Assembly: GCA_036398215.1 (NCBI GenBank)
Contig: DASWHK010000199.1
Coordinates: forward strand, 1 to 50,191
DNA from: DASWHK01 sp036398215
GTDB lineage: Bacteria > Acidobacteriota > UBA890
Length of the DNA stretch: 50,191 nt
Direction of reading: 5' to 3'
Shown: positions 41,390 to 49,960 of the stretch, piece after piece
Layout: every line of letters begins with the position of its first letter
Numbering within the stretch: position 1 is the stretch's first letter
Notes under the pieces: model-generated
The model's input: only the letters and a program-made list of their open reading frames with translations
Told to the model about the DNA's origin: nothing
The model's database searches: none
Program-made: the position numbers and the translations under genes

Positions 41390-44092
41390 CTACTGCAGGT
41401 AGATGGCGTTGAACAGCAGCTTGAAGGTGGAAAAGGTCTGCATTCTGTTGTGGACGTTGAAGGCGAACATGACGACCTTGCCGGCGCCTGCCTCCCCCAC
41501 CATCGCCGCCACCTTGCCGCGCAGATGCTCCTCGCCGACCTGGCCGCCGCTGACCAGCAACGGCTCCTCGGGGTACCAGGCCACCGCCGTCGGGACCGGA
41601 CCGTCGAGCTGTGGGGGCGGCGCCCCGCCCCGGCCGCCGCGACCACCGCGGCCGCCGCGACCACCGCGCTGCGCCGCCTCGCCGGGCTCTTCGGCCATCT
41701 CTTCCTCGCTGAACGGGCCGATCTCGAAGCCGCGCGCCGAGCCGCCGAAGTACCCCACGCCCGAGGCCGGCATGCCCCAGGTCACCGGGCTGTCGCCGCC
41801 ATAGGCGACCTTGATGATGGCGCCCGGGATGTTGAAGTCGCTGGACTCCAGGTCGCGCAGGGCGTTGCGGGCCTGGAAGCCGAACAGCTCGATGGCCAGG
41901 TCGGTGGAGCCGTTGTTGCAAATCAGCGTGCCGCCGGCGAGCACGAACGCCTTGAGGCTCGCCATCCCCGCGGCGCCGATCCCGCCGACGTAATCGGGAG
42001 GGATGGTGCCCATCTGGTGCCCGTTGACGATCGAGCCGCGCCCCTGATCGGGTAGGACGATGACGTCGAAGCGCTCGCGCAGGGCCCCGGCGCGCACCTC
42101 TTCGTCGGTCAGGCTGTGGTAGTCGAAGCCGTAGGTCTCGAAGATCAGCCGCGTCCAGCCGGCGTCCATGTTCGCGGCCCAGGACTTGTAGAGCGCCAGG
42201 CGCGGCCGCGCCAGCGCCTCGGAGCCGCCCGCCGCCTGCCCGCCGCGCATCGTGATGCCGGTCTCGCGGGCGATGGCGTCGAGCTGGTCGTCGCCGATGC
42301 CGGCGGCATCGACGACGAACGAACCGTCGGGGTAGCTCTCGCCGCCGAGCGTCACCCCGGTGCCGCGGCGCACCACGCCGCCGGCGCCGAGGATCCGGTT
42401 GACCGCCAGGAAGCTGTTGTTGTCGGTGGGAGCGAAGACCCAGTTGCGGCCCGAGCCGACCAGCGTTCCCTCGGCGCGGGGGGCCTCTTGCAGCTCGGCG
42501 AGCGCCACCGGGCCGTCGAGCGGCCGCACCATCTCGAGGGCGTCGATGCCCATCTGTACGGGCAGCGTCCATCCCACCCCGTCGTAGGGCTCCAGCGGCG
42601 CCTGATCGGACAGATCGACCATGTCGACCAGCCCCTGCCACAGATGCGGGTAGTTGCGCAGGTCGGGGAAGCTCTGGATCTCCAGTACGTTCTTGACGAA
42701 GAGGCCGAACGGCTGGCTCGTCGAGATGACATAGGCGCCGGCGGCAAACTCCCGCCCGGCGTGCGTGAACGGCTCGGTGGCCACCTGCACACGGGTTCCC
42801 AGCACCATCATGCGGTCGATCAGGAGGTTGGTCGTCGACAGGTCGCGCTGCTCGGCCGGGATGATCCAGCCGTAGGGCGGCTCGCTCTCGAACCGCTCGA
42901 TGACGTCGCGCGCCATGCGCCACTTGTTGAGGAGAAACTCATAGCGGTAGCGGGAGGCGAACTCGAGCACCGACTTCGACGCCGTCAGGTTGTAGTCGAT
43001 GGCATCGCGCAGCCGCCACCAGCCGCCCCGCCACGGCGACGGGTAGAAGTTGCCGGTGATGAGGTCCTGATACTGCGCTGGGAAATCGTTGAGCGTGTAG
43101 TAGCGCGGCGTCGCGTAGCGATAGAGCGCCGTCTCGGTGAGGATGCCGGGGATGTTGTGCGATTCGACGATCTGGGTGACGTACCCCGGCCACCAGTTGT
43201 CGAAGCTTATGCGCGAGATGGCGCCCGGCTGGTCCGCCTCTTCGAATGCCTTGCCCATCGCCGCGCCGATCATGTTCTTCCAGCGCACCACCAGCGGGTG
43301 CTGGTTGGGGTTGGCGGACTCGGCCTCGGGCGGGATGAAGATGCGGGCCGGGAAGGGGGCCGTCTGGTGCTGGTTAAAAAGGAGGGCCGGGAACCATTCC
43401 AGGCTGGTCGCCCGGTTCATGTTGCGCGTCTCGATCAGGTTCGCCAGCATCGAGTCGCGGTTGTTATCGTGGCCGGCGTAGACGTGGTAGAGCTCGGGCA
43501 CGGAGCTGACCTCGAACTCGGTCCCGACGTTGTCCATATACCAGTTGGCGACGATGCTCATGCCGTCCGGGTTGGCGAACACCAGCAGCAGGATCGTGTT
43601 CTCGCGGATCTCCTGCGAGCGCCGGTCCTCGCCGGTCACCAGGTCGTAGGCGAGCTGCAGGTGGTGCTGCGCCGGCGCCACCTCGCTGGCGTGCAGGCCG
43701 CCGTCGATCCAGACGATCGCCTTGCCGCGCTCGGCGAGCTGCCGGGCCTGCTCTTCGTCGACCTCGGCGAGGCTGAGCTGCCGCATGATGGCCTTGTACT
43801 CGTCGAGGCGCGCGAGGTTCTCGGCCGAGCTGATCACCGCGTAGCGCATGCGCCGCCCGGCGGAGGTCGGCCCCATGTCCATCATGATCATGCGATCGGT
43901 CTCGGCGGCGAGCCGCTCGAAGTAGGCCATCGCCTGCTCGTAGTTGGCGAGGTGGAAGTCGGCGCCGGGCGGGAAGCCGAGCACCGCCTCGGGCGGCGTC
44001 TGGGCGCGGGCGAGCCCGGTGCCGAGCGGCACCGCCGCGACGAGAGCCAGGACGATGGCAGCGAAGCGCTTGCCAGCAGGGGTCGAGATCAT
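41390..44092 (-). CDS. Large M14-family zinc carboxypeptidase, exported (second copy)
   Basis: 900 aa from ATG 44090-44092. Signal peptide about 1-30 (FAAIVLALVAAVPLGTGLARA). Zinc ligands in GGLHASE (His134, Glu137) and His242 in FNQHQTAPFP, with NPDG (174-177) and GHDNNRD (208-214) between. The same architecture as the protein at 3789-6671, including the C-terminal amidotransferase-like half, but clearly diverged. A special feature is a run of Arg-Gly-Gly repeats followed by AlaProPro (coded by about 41621-41670). The paralogue lacks it. It belongs to the - strand series leading to the Omp85 barrel (119 bp downstream). Peptide degradation in the envelope is expected. Confidence 0.9.
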   Translation of the reverse strand: MISTPAGKRFAAIVLALVAAVPLGTGLARAQTPPEAVLGFPPGADFHLANYEQAMAYFERLAAETDRMIMMDMGPTSAGRRMRYAVISSAENLARLDEYKAIMRQLSLAEVDEEQARQLAERGKAIVWIDGGLHASEVAPAQHHLQLAYDLVTGEDRRSQEIRENTILLLVFANPDGMSIVANWYMDNVGTEFEVSSVPELYHVYAGHDNNRDSMLANLIETRNMNRATSLEWFPALLFNQHQTAPFPARIFIPPEAESANPNQHPLVVRWKNMIGAAMGKAFEEADQPGAISRISFDNWWPGYVTQIVESHNIPGILTETALYRYATPRYYTLNDFPAQYQDLITGNFYPSPWRGGWWRLRDAIDYNLTASKSVLEFASRYRYEFLLNKWRMARDVIERFESEPPYGWIIPAEQRDLSTTNLLIDRMMVLGTRVQVATEPFTHAGREFAAGAYVISTSQPFGLFVKNVLEIQSFPDLRNYPHLWQGLVDMVDLSDQAPLEPYDGVGWTLPVQMGIDALEMVRPLDGPVALAELQEAPRAEGTLVGSGRNWVFAPTDNNSFLAVNRILGAGGVVRRGTGVTLGGESYPDGSFVVDAAGIGDDQLDAIARETGITMRGGQAAGGSEALARPRLALYKSWAANMDAGWTRLIFETYGFDYHSLTDEEVRAGALRERFDVIVLPDQGRGSIVNGHQMGTIPPDYVGGIGAAGMASLKAFVLAGGTLICNNGSTDLAIELFGFQARNALRDLESSDFNIPGAIIKVAYGGDSPVTWGMPASGVGYFGGSARGFEIGPFSEEEMAEEPGEAAQRGGRGGRGGRGGRGGAPPPQLDGPVPTAVAWYPEEPLLVSGGQVGEEHLRGKVAAMVGEAGAGKVVMFAFNVHNRMQTFSTFKLLFNAIYLQ

Positions 44093-44462
44093 CGGAGGGT
44101 CGCCTCGTCGAACGCGGGGATGGCGTTGCTCCCGAACGGTGAATCGCGGGCAGGATAGCAGGGTCCGGGAGTTTTACCCAGATCCGCTCGAGTCGCGCCG
44201 CGCCGTGTTTCGTCGTCGCTTCCGTGCTCGCCACCTCCGCCCGCGCTGCAGGGGAGACGACCTCCGCCGTTGAAGATCACGGTCGTCGAACAGGGACGCC
44301 GTTTTCGCGCGAATGCTCGGCCGCGGGAATCCGCCCGATGACTGGGAGGAGCTCGTCGGGTCATCGCGGGCCTTGTCCGCTCGCCGCCGGCTGCGTCGTG
44401 CCTTGGCGTGACGACGCCCCGCCCGCGTGTCGAGCTGCCAGTCCGCCGGCGACGCCAAGAGG
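44093..44462. other. Intergenic 370 bp between dsbD and the second M14 gene
   Basis: Upstream region of the M14 gene (-). It contains copy 1 of the 39-bp repeat (44401-44439), a displaced copy of the moxR start, ending 23 bp from the dsbD stop. Frames crossing it are not accepted as genes. Confidence 0.6.
44401..44439. repeat. Displaced copy of the moxR gene start (39 bp)
   Basis: Matches 46426-46464 at 37 of 39 positions. Its GTG at 44408 would read VTTPRPRVELP as moxR does, after which the similarity stops. With the moxR copy it brackets dsbD in direct orientation. Confidence 0.9.
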
Positions 44463-46193
44463 TCAGCGCTTCGGGCGCAGGATGGCGTAGGCCGGCAGGC
44501 CGATGACGTCGAAGCGTCTGACGTACTCGTCGTTCGGAGGGGCGCCGAGGTCCTCGGTCTGCAGCTTGACCTTGACGTAGTCGTCGATCGCGGCGAGCAC
44601 CTCGGGATCCTTGAGCGTGGTCTGGTCCATGACCAGGCAGTTCTTGCACCAGGTGGCCCACATGTCGACCAGCAGCAGCTTGTCTTCGCGCTCGGCCTCG
44701 GCCAGGGCGGCGGGCAGCGAGGCGTGCCAGCCCTGCTCGAGCAGCTCCTCGACGCTGCCGGCGACCTCGTCGGGGTCGACCCAGTACTGGGCGAACAGCT
44801 CGTACGACGTGTACCCGTAGTAGGCCGCGGTGACGAGGATGAACACGCCGAAGGCGTGCTTGACGCGGTTCATCCAGGCGCCCGGCCTGGGCAGCGCGGC
44901 GAGACCGGCGCCGGCGATCGGCCAGGGAATGGCCATGCCGATGCCGAGGACGAAGGGCAACGCCAGCGCCTGGGTGGTGCCGGTGGCATACAGGCTGCTG
45001 GCGAACACGATCACCTGGATGACCACGGGAGCAACGCAGGCGCCGGCGAGCAGCGCCGCTACCGCGCCCATGCCGAAGGCGACAAGAAACGACCCCTTGC
45101 CGCCCTCGCCGATGCGCAGCCGGGATTGCAGGCGGGAGAAGTCGATCGCCAGCTTGTCGAACATCGCCAGCGCCAGCACCACGAACAGCACCGCGATGCC
45201 GAGGTTGAACCAGGGCGAGGCGTTGATTGTGCCGAAGGTGCCGGCGGTCAGGATCACAACCAGCCCCAGCCCACCGTACACCAGCGCCATTGCCAGACCG
45301 TAGGCGCCGCCGAGCGCGAAGCCGCGGGCGCGCGAGCCGCGGCTGGAGCCGGCGCCGATGATCGCCAGGTTGATGGGGACCATCGGCAGCACGCAGGGCG
45401 TCAGGTTGAGCGCCAGGCCGCCGATGAGCGTGAGCAAGAGAATCGCCAGCGGTCCGCGGTCGTCGAAGAAGCCACCGGCGCCCTCGCCGGACTCGGCCGC
45501 CTCGATGAACTCCTTGAACGCATCGGCGCGCATGTAGCCGCCGGCCGTGGCGAGCACCTCGAAGTCGTCGAGCCGAGCCCGGATGTCGATGTCCTCATCG
45601 ACATCCGTCGTGCCGGCAACGGCATCGGGCTCCAGCACCAGCGGCGGGTCGTCGAACACCAGTCCCGCGAACAGCTCGTCGCGCGGGGCCGACACGGGCC
45701 GTTCCGGTGCAACCACGTCGATGTGGAACTCGAAGTCGGCCGACGTCGGCGAATAGCAGGTGGTCTCGTCGCACGACTGGTAGGCAAGTCGCACCGGCAT
45801 GACGTACCGGCCCGGGGCGAGATCGGCGGCCACGTTGACCGCCAGGCCGATGCGGAAGCGCTCCTCGAACACGACCAACTGGATGTCGCCGACCTGATCG
45901 AAGAGGATCGACTCGGGGTAGGCCAGCGCCTCGAGCGTGATGCCGTCGGGCGGCGCGGCGTACAGCTCGGTGGGAATCAGGAACGGATCGCGCGGCGCCT
46001 CGGAGTTGACGTGGTAGCCCTCGTCGAGCTGCACGTCCACCGCCATGCGGTAGCGGGAGCCGGCGCGCGCCCCATCCGTCTCGTACACCGGCGTCAGCTC
46101 GATGCTGGTGGGGCCGCGCTGTACGGCGAGCGCAGCGGTGGCGCACCACGACAGCAGTACCGCCGACACGATCCTGTAACTCACGACGCGCAT
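44463..46193 (-). CDS. dsbD: Thiol:disulfide interchange protein DsbD
   Basis: I take ATG 46191-46193 (576 aa). The open frame further upstream to 46619 overlaps moxR and is shadow. Three DsbD parts are visible. After a signal peptide (1-23) comes the periplasmic alpha domain with Cys141 and Cys146 (QSCDETTCYSPTS). Then a membrane domain of about eight helices (245-465) with the two conserved Cys in LTPCVLPMVP (267) and AGACVAPVV (386). Last is a thioredoxin-like gamma domain with WATWCKNC (Cys516/Cys519) and the cis-Pro region VIGLPAYAI. DsbD moves electrons from cytoplasmic thioredoxin to periplasmic thiols, needed for cytochrome c maturation and copper-site assembly. That fits the envelope redox proteins nearby. 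Its block is bracketed by a 39-bp direct repeat. Confidence 0.95.
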   Translation of the reverse strand: MRVVSYRIVSAVLLSWCATAALAVQRGPTSIELTPVYETDGARAGSRYRMAVDVQLDEGYHVNSEAPRDPFLIPTELYAAPPDGITLEALAYPESILFDQVGDIQLVVFEERFRIGLAVNVAADLAPGRYVMPVRLAYQSCDETTCYSPTSADFEFHIDVVAPERPVSAPRDELFAGLVFDDPPLVLEPDAVAGTTDVDEDIDIRARLDDFEVLATAGGYMRADAFKEFIEAAESGEGAGGFFDDRGPLAILLLTLIGGLALNLTPCVLPMVPINLAIIGAGSSRGSRARGFALGGAYGLAMALVYGGLGLVVILTAGTFGTINASPWFNLGIAVLFVVLALAMFDKLAIDFSRLQSRLRIGEGGKGSFLVAFGMGAVAALLAGACVAPVVIQVIVFASSLYATGTTQALALPFVLGIGMAIPWPIAGAGLAALPRPGAWMNRVKHAFGVFILVTAAYYGYTSYELFAQYWVDPDEVAGSVEELLEQGWHASLPAALAEAEREDKLLLVDMWATWCKNCLVMDQTTLKDPEVLAAIDDYVKVKLQTEDLGAPPNDEYVRRFDVIGLPAYAILRPKR

Positions 46194-46425
46194 GGTCTGA
46201 CCGACGGCTGGGGAAAGGGCGAACGGGCCGCAAGGCCCCACACCCCAACGGTTGCACATCCCGGGCGGCATGTCAGCGGCCCACGGCAGCTTCGGTGTGG
46301 GCCCGGCCTCACCGGCCTCGCCCCCACGGCGTCTCTCGGGCGGCAGTTGCTCGTTGCGCGCCGTCCGGCCGCCCGGTAGGGTGACGGGTGTTCGCCGACG
46401 CCCCCTCCCCTCCCCGCCGGAACCT

Positions 46426-46464
46426 CCTTGACGTGACGACGCCCCGCCCGCGTGTCGAGTTGCC
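46426..46464. repeat. Second copy of the 39-bp repeat, at the moxR start
   Basis: Covers 7 bp upstream and the first 32 bp of moxR. It differs from 44401-44439 only at the 6th (A/G) and 35th (T/C) base. Confidence 0.9.
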
Positions 46465-47434
46465 TTCCTTCGAGCAGACCACCGAGCTGGTCGGGCGCCT
46501 GCACCACGAGGTCGCGCAGGTGATCGTCGGGCAGCGCCGGGTGCTGCGCGAGGTGTTCGCCTGCGTGCTCGCCGGCGGTCACTGTCTGCTGCGCGGCGTG
46601 CCCGGGCTCGCCAAGACACTGCTGATCAAGACGCTCGCCGAGGCCATCGATCTGAAGTTCCGCCGCATCCAGTTCACCCCGGACCTGATGCCTTCCGACA
46701 TCCTCGGCTCCGACGTCATCGAGGAGGACGTGGTCACCGGCAAGCGCGAGATCCGCTTCATCCCCGGGCCGATCTTCGCCAACGTGATCCTCGCCGACGA
46801 GATCAACCGCACGCCGCCGCGCACGCAGGCGGCGCTGCTGGAGGCGATGCAGGAGTACCAGGTGACGGTGGGCGGCGTTCGCTATCCGCTGGAGCGGCCG
46901 CTGTTCGTGCTGGCGACCGAGAACCCGATCGAGCAGGAGGGCACCCACCCGCTGCCCGAAGCGCAGCTCGATCGCTTCATGTTCAACGTCGTGATCGGCT
47001 ACCCCGATCCCGACGAGGAGCGGCAGATCTTCGCCCAGACGACGACCGGCGCGGAGCATCGCGTGCAGCCGGTCGCCAGCGGGGCCGAGCTGGAGGCGGC
47101 GCGCGCCCTGGTGCGCGACCTGCCGGCGGCCGAGAACGTCATCGACTACGCGCTGCGCCTGGTGCGCGCCACCCGCCCCGACGACGAGACCGCGCCGCCG
47201 GTGATAAGGGATTGGGTCAAGTGGGGCGCCGGCCCGCGCGCCGGGCAGGCGCTGTTGCTAGGCGCCAAGGCGATGGCGTTGATGGACGGCCGCCCGGTGC
47301 CCGCGCCGGACGACATCGAGGCGGTCACGGGGCCGGTGATGCGGCACCGCATCGTCCTCAACTTCCAGGCGGAGGCCGACGGCATCGACGCCGATCAGGT
47401 GATCGGCGGCTTGCTCGAGGCCGTGCGGCCGTAA
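46433..47434 (+). CDS. MoxR-family AAA+ ATPase
   Basis: I use GTG 46433 (VTTPRPRVELPSFEQTTELV). GTG 46388 in the same frame adds 15 residues. The 333-aa protein has Walker A GVPGLAKT (about 62-69), IQFTPDLMPSDILGSDV, Walker B ILADEINRTPPRTQAALLEAMQE (about 119-140), sensor 1 LATENPIEQEGTHPLPEAQLDRF and a C-terminal lid with the sensor-2 region. MoxR ATPases act as chaperones together with DUF58/vWA proteins, exactly the genes that follow. The first 32 bp are copied at 44408-44439 on the far side of dsbD. The region 46194-46432 upstream, shared with divergent dsbD, shows no convincing promoter. Confidence 0.95.
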   Translation: MTTPRPRVELPSFEQTTELVGRLHHEVAQVIVGQRRVLREVFACVLAGGHCLLRGVPGLAKTLLIKTLAEAIDLKFRRIQFTPDLMPSDILGSDVIEEDVVTGKREIRFIPGPIFANVILADEINRTPPRTQAALLEAMQEYQVTVGGVRYPLERPLFVLATENPIEQEGTHPLPEAQLDRFMFNVVIGYPDPDEERQIFAQTTTGAEHRVQPVASGAELEAARALVRDLPAAENVIDYALRLVRATRPDDETAPPVIRDWVKWGAGPRAGQALLLGAKAMALMDGRPVPAPDDIEAVTGPVMRHRIVLNFQAEADGIDADQVIGGLLEAVRP

Positions 47435-47528
47435 CGCATCATGAGCGGGCGTGCGAATGCAGCGTCCACGAAGCGGCGCCAGCACGGCCTCGGCGCTCGC
47501 CGTAACGCACCATGAGTGAGCGCGCGAA
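47429..47528. repeat. Imperfect direct repeat copying the DUF58 gene start, 29 bp x 2
   Basis: Copies at 47429-47457 and 47500-47528 match at 25 of 29 positions, with start points 71 bp apart. Copy 2 contains the DUF58 ATG (47512). Copy 1 contains the moxR stop and a matching ATG (47441) that opens only a short frame. Confidence 0.78.
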
Positions 47529-48468
47529 GGTGGTCGCGACTCGTACCAAGGGTCACACGCAGGTCCTCAGGCCCGAGGTGGTGGCGGCGATCGAGGACCT
47601 CGGCCTGGCGGCGCGGCTGGTCGTCGAGGGGGCGCGCGCCGGCGAGCACCGCAGCCCCTTTCACGGCTTCAACCACGAGTTCAGCCGCTACCGCGAGTAC
47701 CGCCCCGGCGACGATCTGAAGTACCTCGACTGGAAGGCGCTGGCGCGGACCGACCGCCTGTACACGCGGCTGTTCCTGGAGACCACCAACATGTCGGTGG
47801 TGTTCGTCATCGACGCGAGCGCCTCGATGGATTTCCCGGAGGGCGTCTCGAAGCTGCGCTACGCGTCGATCGTCGGCGCCGCGCTCGCCCACCTGGTGAT
47901 CGGCAGCGGCGACGCCGCCGGGCTGATGGCGGTAGGCGGCAAGGGGTCGACCTATCTGCCGGCGCGCGGCGGGCGCGGCCATCTGCGGCTGCTGTTGCAG
48001 CGACTCGCGCGGCTGGACGCGGGGGGGAGCTGGGACCCGGCGCGGGCGATCCGCCGCGCCGCGGAGCTGCTGCGGCGACGCGGCCTTCTGGTGGTGCTGT
48101 CGGACTTCTACGATGACGAGGAGGCGACGTTGCTGGAGCTGAAGCGCGCGATGGCGCGCGGCCACGAGGTTGCGATGCTGCAGGTGATTTCCCCGGACGA
48201 GCTCGAGCTGCCGTACGACGGGCCGCTGGAGCTCACCGACCTCGAGGCCGGCAGCCGCCGGCTGACCGATGCCACGAAGGTGCGGGAGGCCTACCGCGAC
48301 CGCGTCGCCGCCTTTTGCGACGACTGGCGGCGGCAGGCGACGCGGGCCGGCATCGACTATCAACGCTTCGTCACCGGCGAGCCGCCGTCGAGCGCCCTGC
48401 GCCAGTACCTGGTGCGCCGGGACGCAGCGGCGGGCCTCGGCCACCGGCATCCGCACCGCAAGCCATGA
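47512..48468 (+). CDS. DUF58 domain protein (vWA-like fold)
   Basis: ATG 47512, 318 aa. The DUF58 signature HGFNHEFSRYREYRPGDDLKYLDWKALARTDRLYTRLF appears (about residues 46-84, several pieces). It is followed by a vWA-like part with VVFVIDASASMDF (the DxSxS metal site, about 99-111) and GLLVVLSDFYDDEE (about 198-211). No membrane helix. In MoxR operons DUF58 proteins are thought to bind the ATPase and help assemble metal-dependent or envelope complexes. It is 77 bp after moxR, with a copied start region in between, and 148 bp before the BatA-like gene. Confidence 0.94.
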   Translation: MSERAKVVATRTKGHTQVLRPEVVAAIEDLGLAARLVVEGARAGEHRSPFHGFNHEFSRYREYRPGDDLKYLDWKALARTDRLYTRLFLETTNMSVVFVIDASASMDFPEGVSKLRYASIVGAALAHLVIGSGDAAGLMAVGGKGSTYLPARGGRGHLRLLLQRLARLDAGGSWDPARAIRRAAELLRRRGLLVVLSDFYDDEEATLLELKRAMARGHEVAMLQVISPDELELPYDGPLELTDLEAGSRRLTDATKVREAYRDRVAAFCDDWRRQATRAGIDYQRFVTGEPPSSALRQYLVRRDAAAGLGHRHPHRKP

Positions 48469-48616
48469 GCCCTACTACTGCCGTACAGCTCGTCGCCTCC
48501 GATGTGATGCTCGCCCGCGGTGAGATCGCCGGCTCCTCGGCCCGCAAACCGCCTGCCCGGCATCGTCATCCTGTCCAACGCATCCCACGAACACCTCTCG
48601 ACATGGAGGTGAACAC

Positions 48617-49960
48617 GTGAGCGCGCTCACCTGGGGCAACCCGCTGGCCTGGCTCGGCGCCGTGGCGATCGCGATCCCGATCCTCGTGCACCTGCTGGCC
48701 ACCTTCCGGGCCCGCCGCCTGCCGTTTCCGACGCTGCGATTCCTGCCCGAGGCGATGCCGGCGGCGGTGCGGGCCCGGCGCCTCGAGGACTGGCCGTTGC
48801 TGGTCTTGCGCTGCCTCATCGTCGCCGTCACGGTCGCCGCGCTGGCGCAGCCGTGGCTCGCCCTCGAGGGGCGCGACCCAGCGGCCGGGCGCGCCGCGGC
48901 GCTCGCCGTGATCATCGACTCCAGCGACAGCATGGCGCGGCGCACCGCCGGCGGCGAGCCGGCGCTGGAGGCGGCGCGCCAGGCCGCCGCGGACCTTGTG
49001 GAAGGGGCCCCGCCGTCGACGGCGATCGAGTCGATCGAGTCCCCCGATCTGGCTGCCGGTGTCGCCGCGGCGCAGGCCTGGCTCGACGCCGCCCGGCGAG
49101 ACGAGGGCGGGGCGGCCGAGATCGTCGTGATCTCGGACTTTCAACGCGGCTCGATCGCCGCCGAAGATCTCTCCGCCGTTCCGGAGGCCACCGGCATCCG
49201 TCTCGTGAAGATCGAGGTCGCGGGCGAGCCCGTGGTCGAGCTGCCGGCGCTCCGTGCCGGCGATCGGGCCTGGTCGGCGTCGGCGACGCTCGATGCCGGG
49301 GAGACGTCGGTGGTGTGGAGCGAGCGTCCGGCCTCCGCCGACTCCGTAGCCGAGAGCATCCAGTGGCTGGCGGCCGAGAGCGAGGCCGCGGGCGCCGGCG
49401 CGGCGGCCGCCGCGGCGAGCCGCGTGGTGCCGGTGCCCAACAACGCCCCGGCCCATCCCGTGACGATCGTCTGGCCGCAGGCCCCCGGCCGGTCCGCGCT
49501 GCTGGCCGCGTCGGGCCCGCCTGACGAGCCCTGGATGGCGGACGTGCTCGCCGCGCTGCCGGCCGGCAGCGCGATCACCGGCGCCAGCCACGACTCCCGC
49601 CTCCTGCTGTTCGCCGGCGCCGAGCCCGGCAGCCTGGCGTCGGCGTCGCTGATCGCGGCGCTGCGGCGGGCCGCGGGCACGAAGCTGACAGCGCTGGCCG
49701 AGCTCGAGCCGGGCGCCGTCGACGACGCCGTCCTGCGGAGCTGGGAGCGCTCGCCCGCCGCCGAGCCGGCGCCCGCCGGCAACGACGGTCGCTGGCTGTG
49801 GCTCCTCGCCCTCGGCCTGCTGCTCGTCGAGCAGTGGGTGCGGCGCGAGCGGCCGGCGGCGAAAGAAGCCCCGAGCAGGGGCGCGCAGCCGGCGGGCGAC
49901 ACCTCGGGCGAGAAGCCAGCCACTGGAGCCACGCCATGGGGGTCATCCGATGTCCGCTGA
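48617..49960 (+). CDS. BatA-like membrane protein with N-terminal BatA and vWA domains
   Basis: GTG 48617 behind GGAGG gives 447 aa. The N-terminus LTWGNPLAWLGAVAIAIPILVHLLATFRARRLPFPTLRFL (about 4-44, in pieces) is the BatA domain with its first membrane helix. A second helix (LLVLRCLIVAVTVAALAQPWL) lies near 61-82. The vWA-type domain starts with ALAVIIDSSDSM (DxSxS, about 95-106) and has IVVISDFQRGS (about 169-179). A last helix (WLWLLALGLLLVEQWV) stands at about 394-410. This is the normal third gene of a MoxR-DUF58-BatA operon, which in other bacteria supports envelope integrity and stress tolerance. Confidence 0.93.
   Translation: MSALTWGNPLAWLGAVAIAIPILVHLLATFRARRLPFPTLRFLPEAMPAAVRARRLEDWPLLVLRCLIVAVTVAALAQPWLALEGRDPAAGRAAALAVIIDSSDSMARRTAGGEPALEAARQAAADLVEGAPPSTAIESIESPDLAAGVAAAQAWLDAARRDEGGAAEIVVISDFQRGSIAAEDLSAVPEATGIRLVKIEVAGEPVVELPALRAGDRAWSASATLDAGETSVVWSERPASADSVAESIQWLAAESEAAGAGAAAAAASRVVPVPNNAPAHPVTIVWPQAPGRSALLAASGPPDEPWMADVLAALPAGSAITGASHDSRLLLFAGAEPGSLASASLIAALRRAAGTKLTALAELEPGAVDDAVLRSWERSPAAEPAPAGNDGRWLWLLALGLLLVEQWVRRERPAAKEAPSRGAQPAGDTSGEKPATGATPWGSSDVR

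Noticed and set aside
42116..44158. Long + strand open frame (680 codons) opposite the second M14 peptidase
   Set aside because: Same antisense shadow effect; no recognisable domain and a composition typical of reversed coding DNA.
44401..46464. 39-bp repeats as ends of a transposable element carrying dsbD
   Set aside because: Repeats are direct, one lies inside the moxR coding start, and no transposase or integrase is encoded between them.
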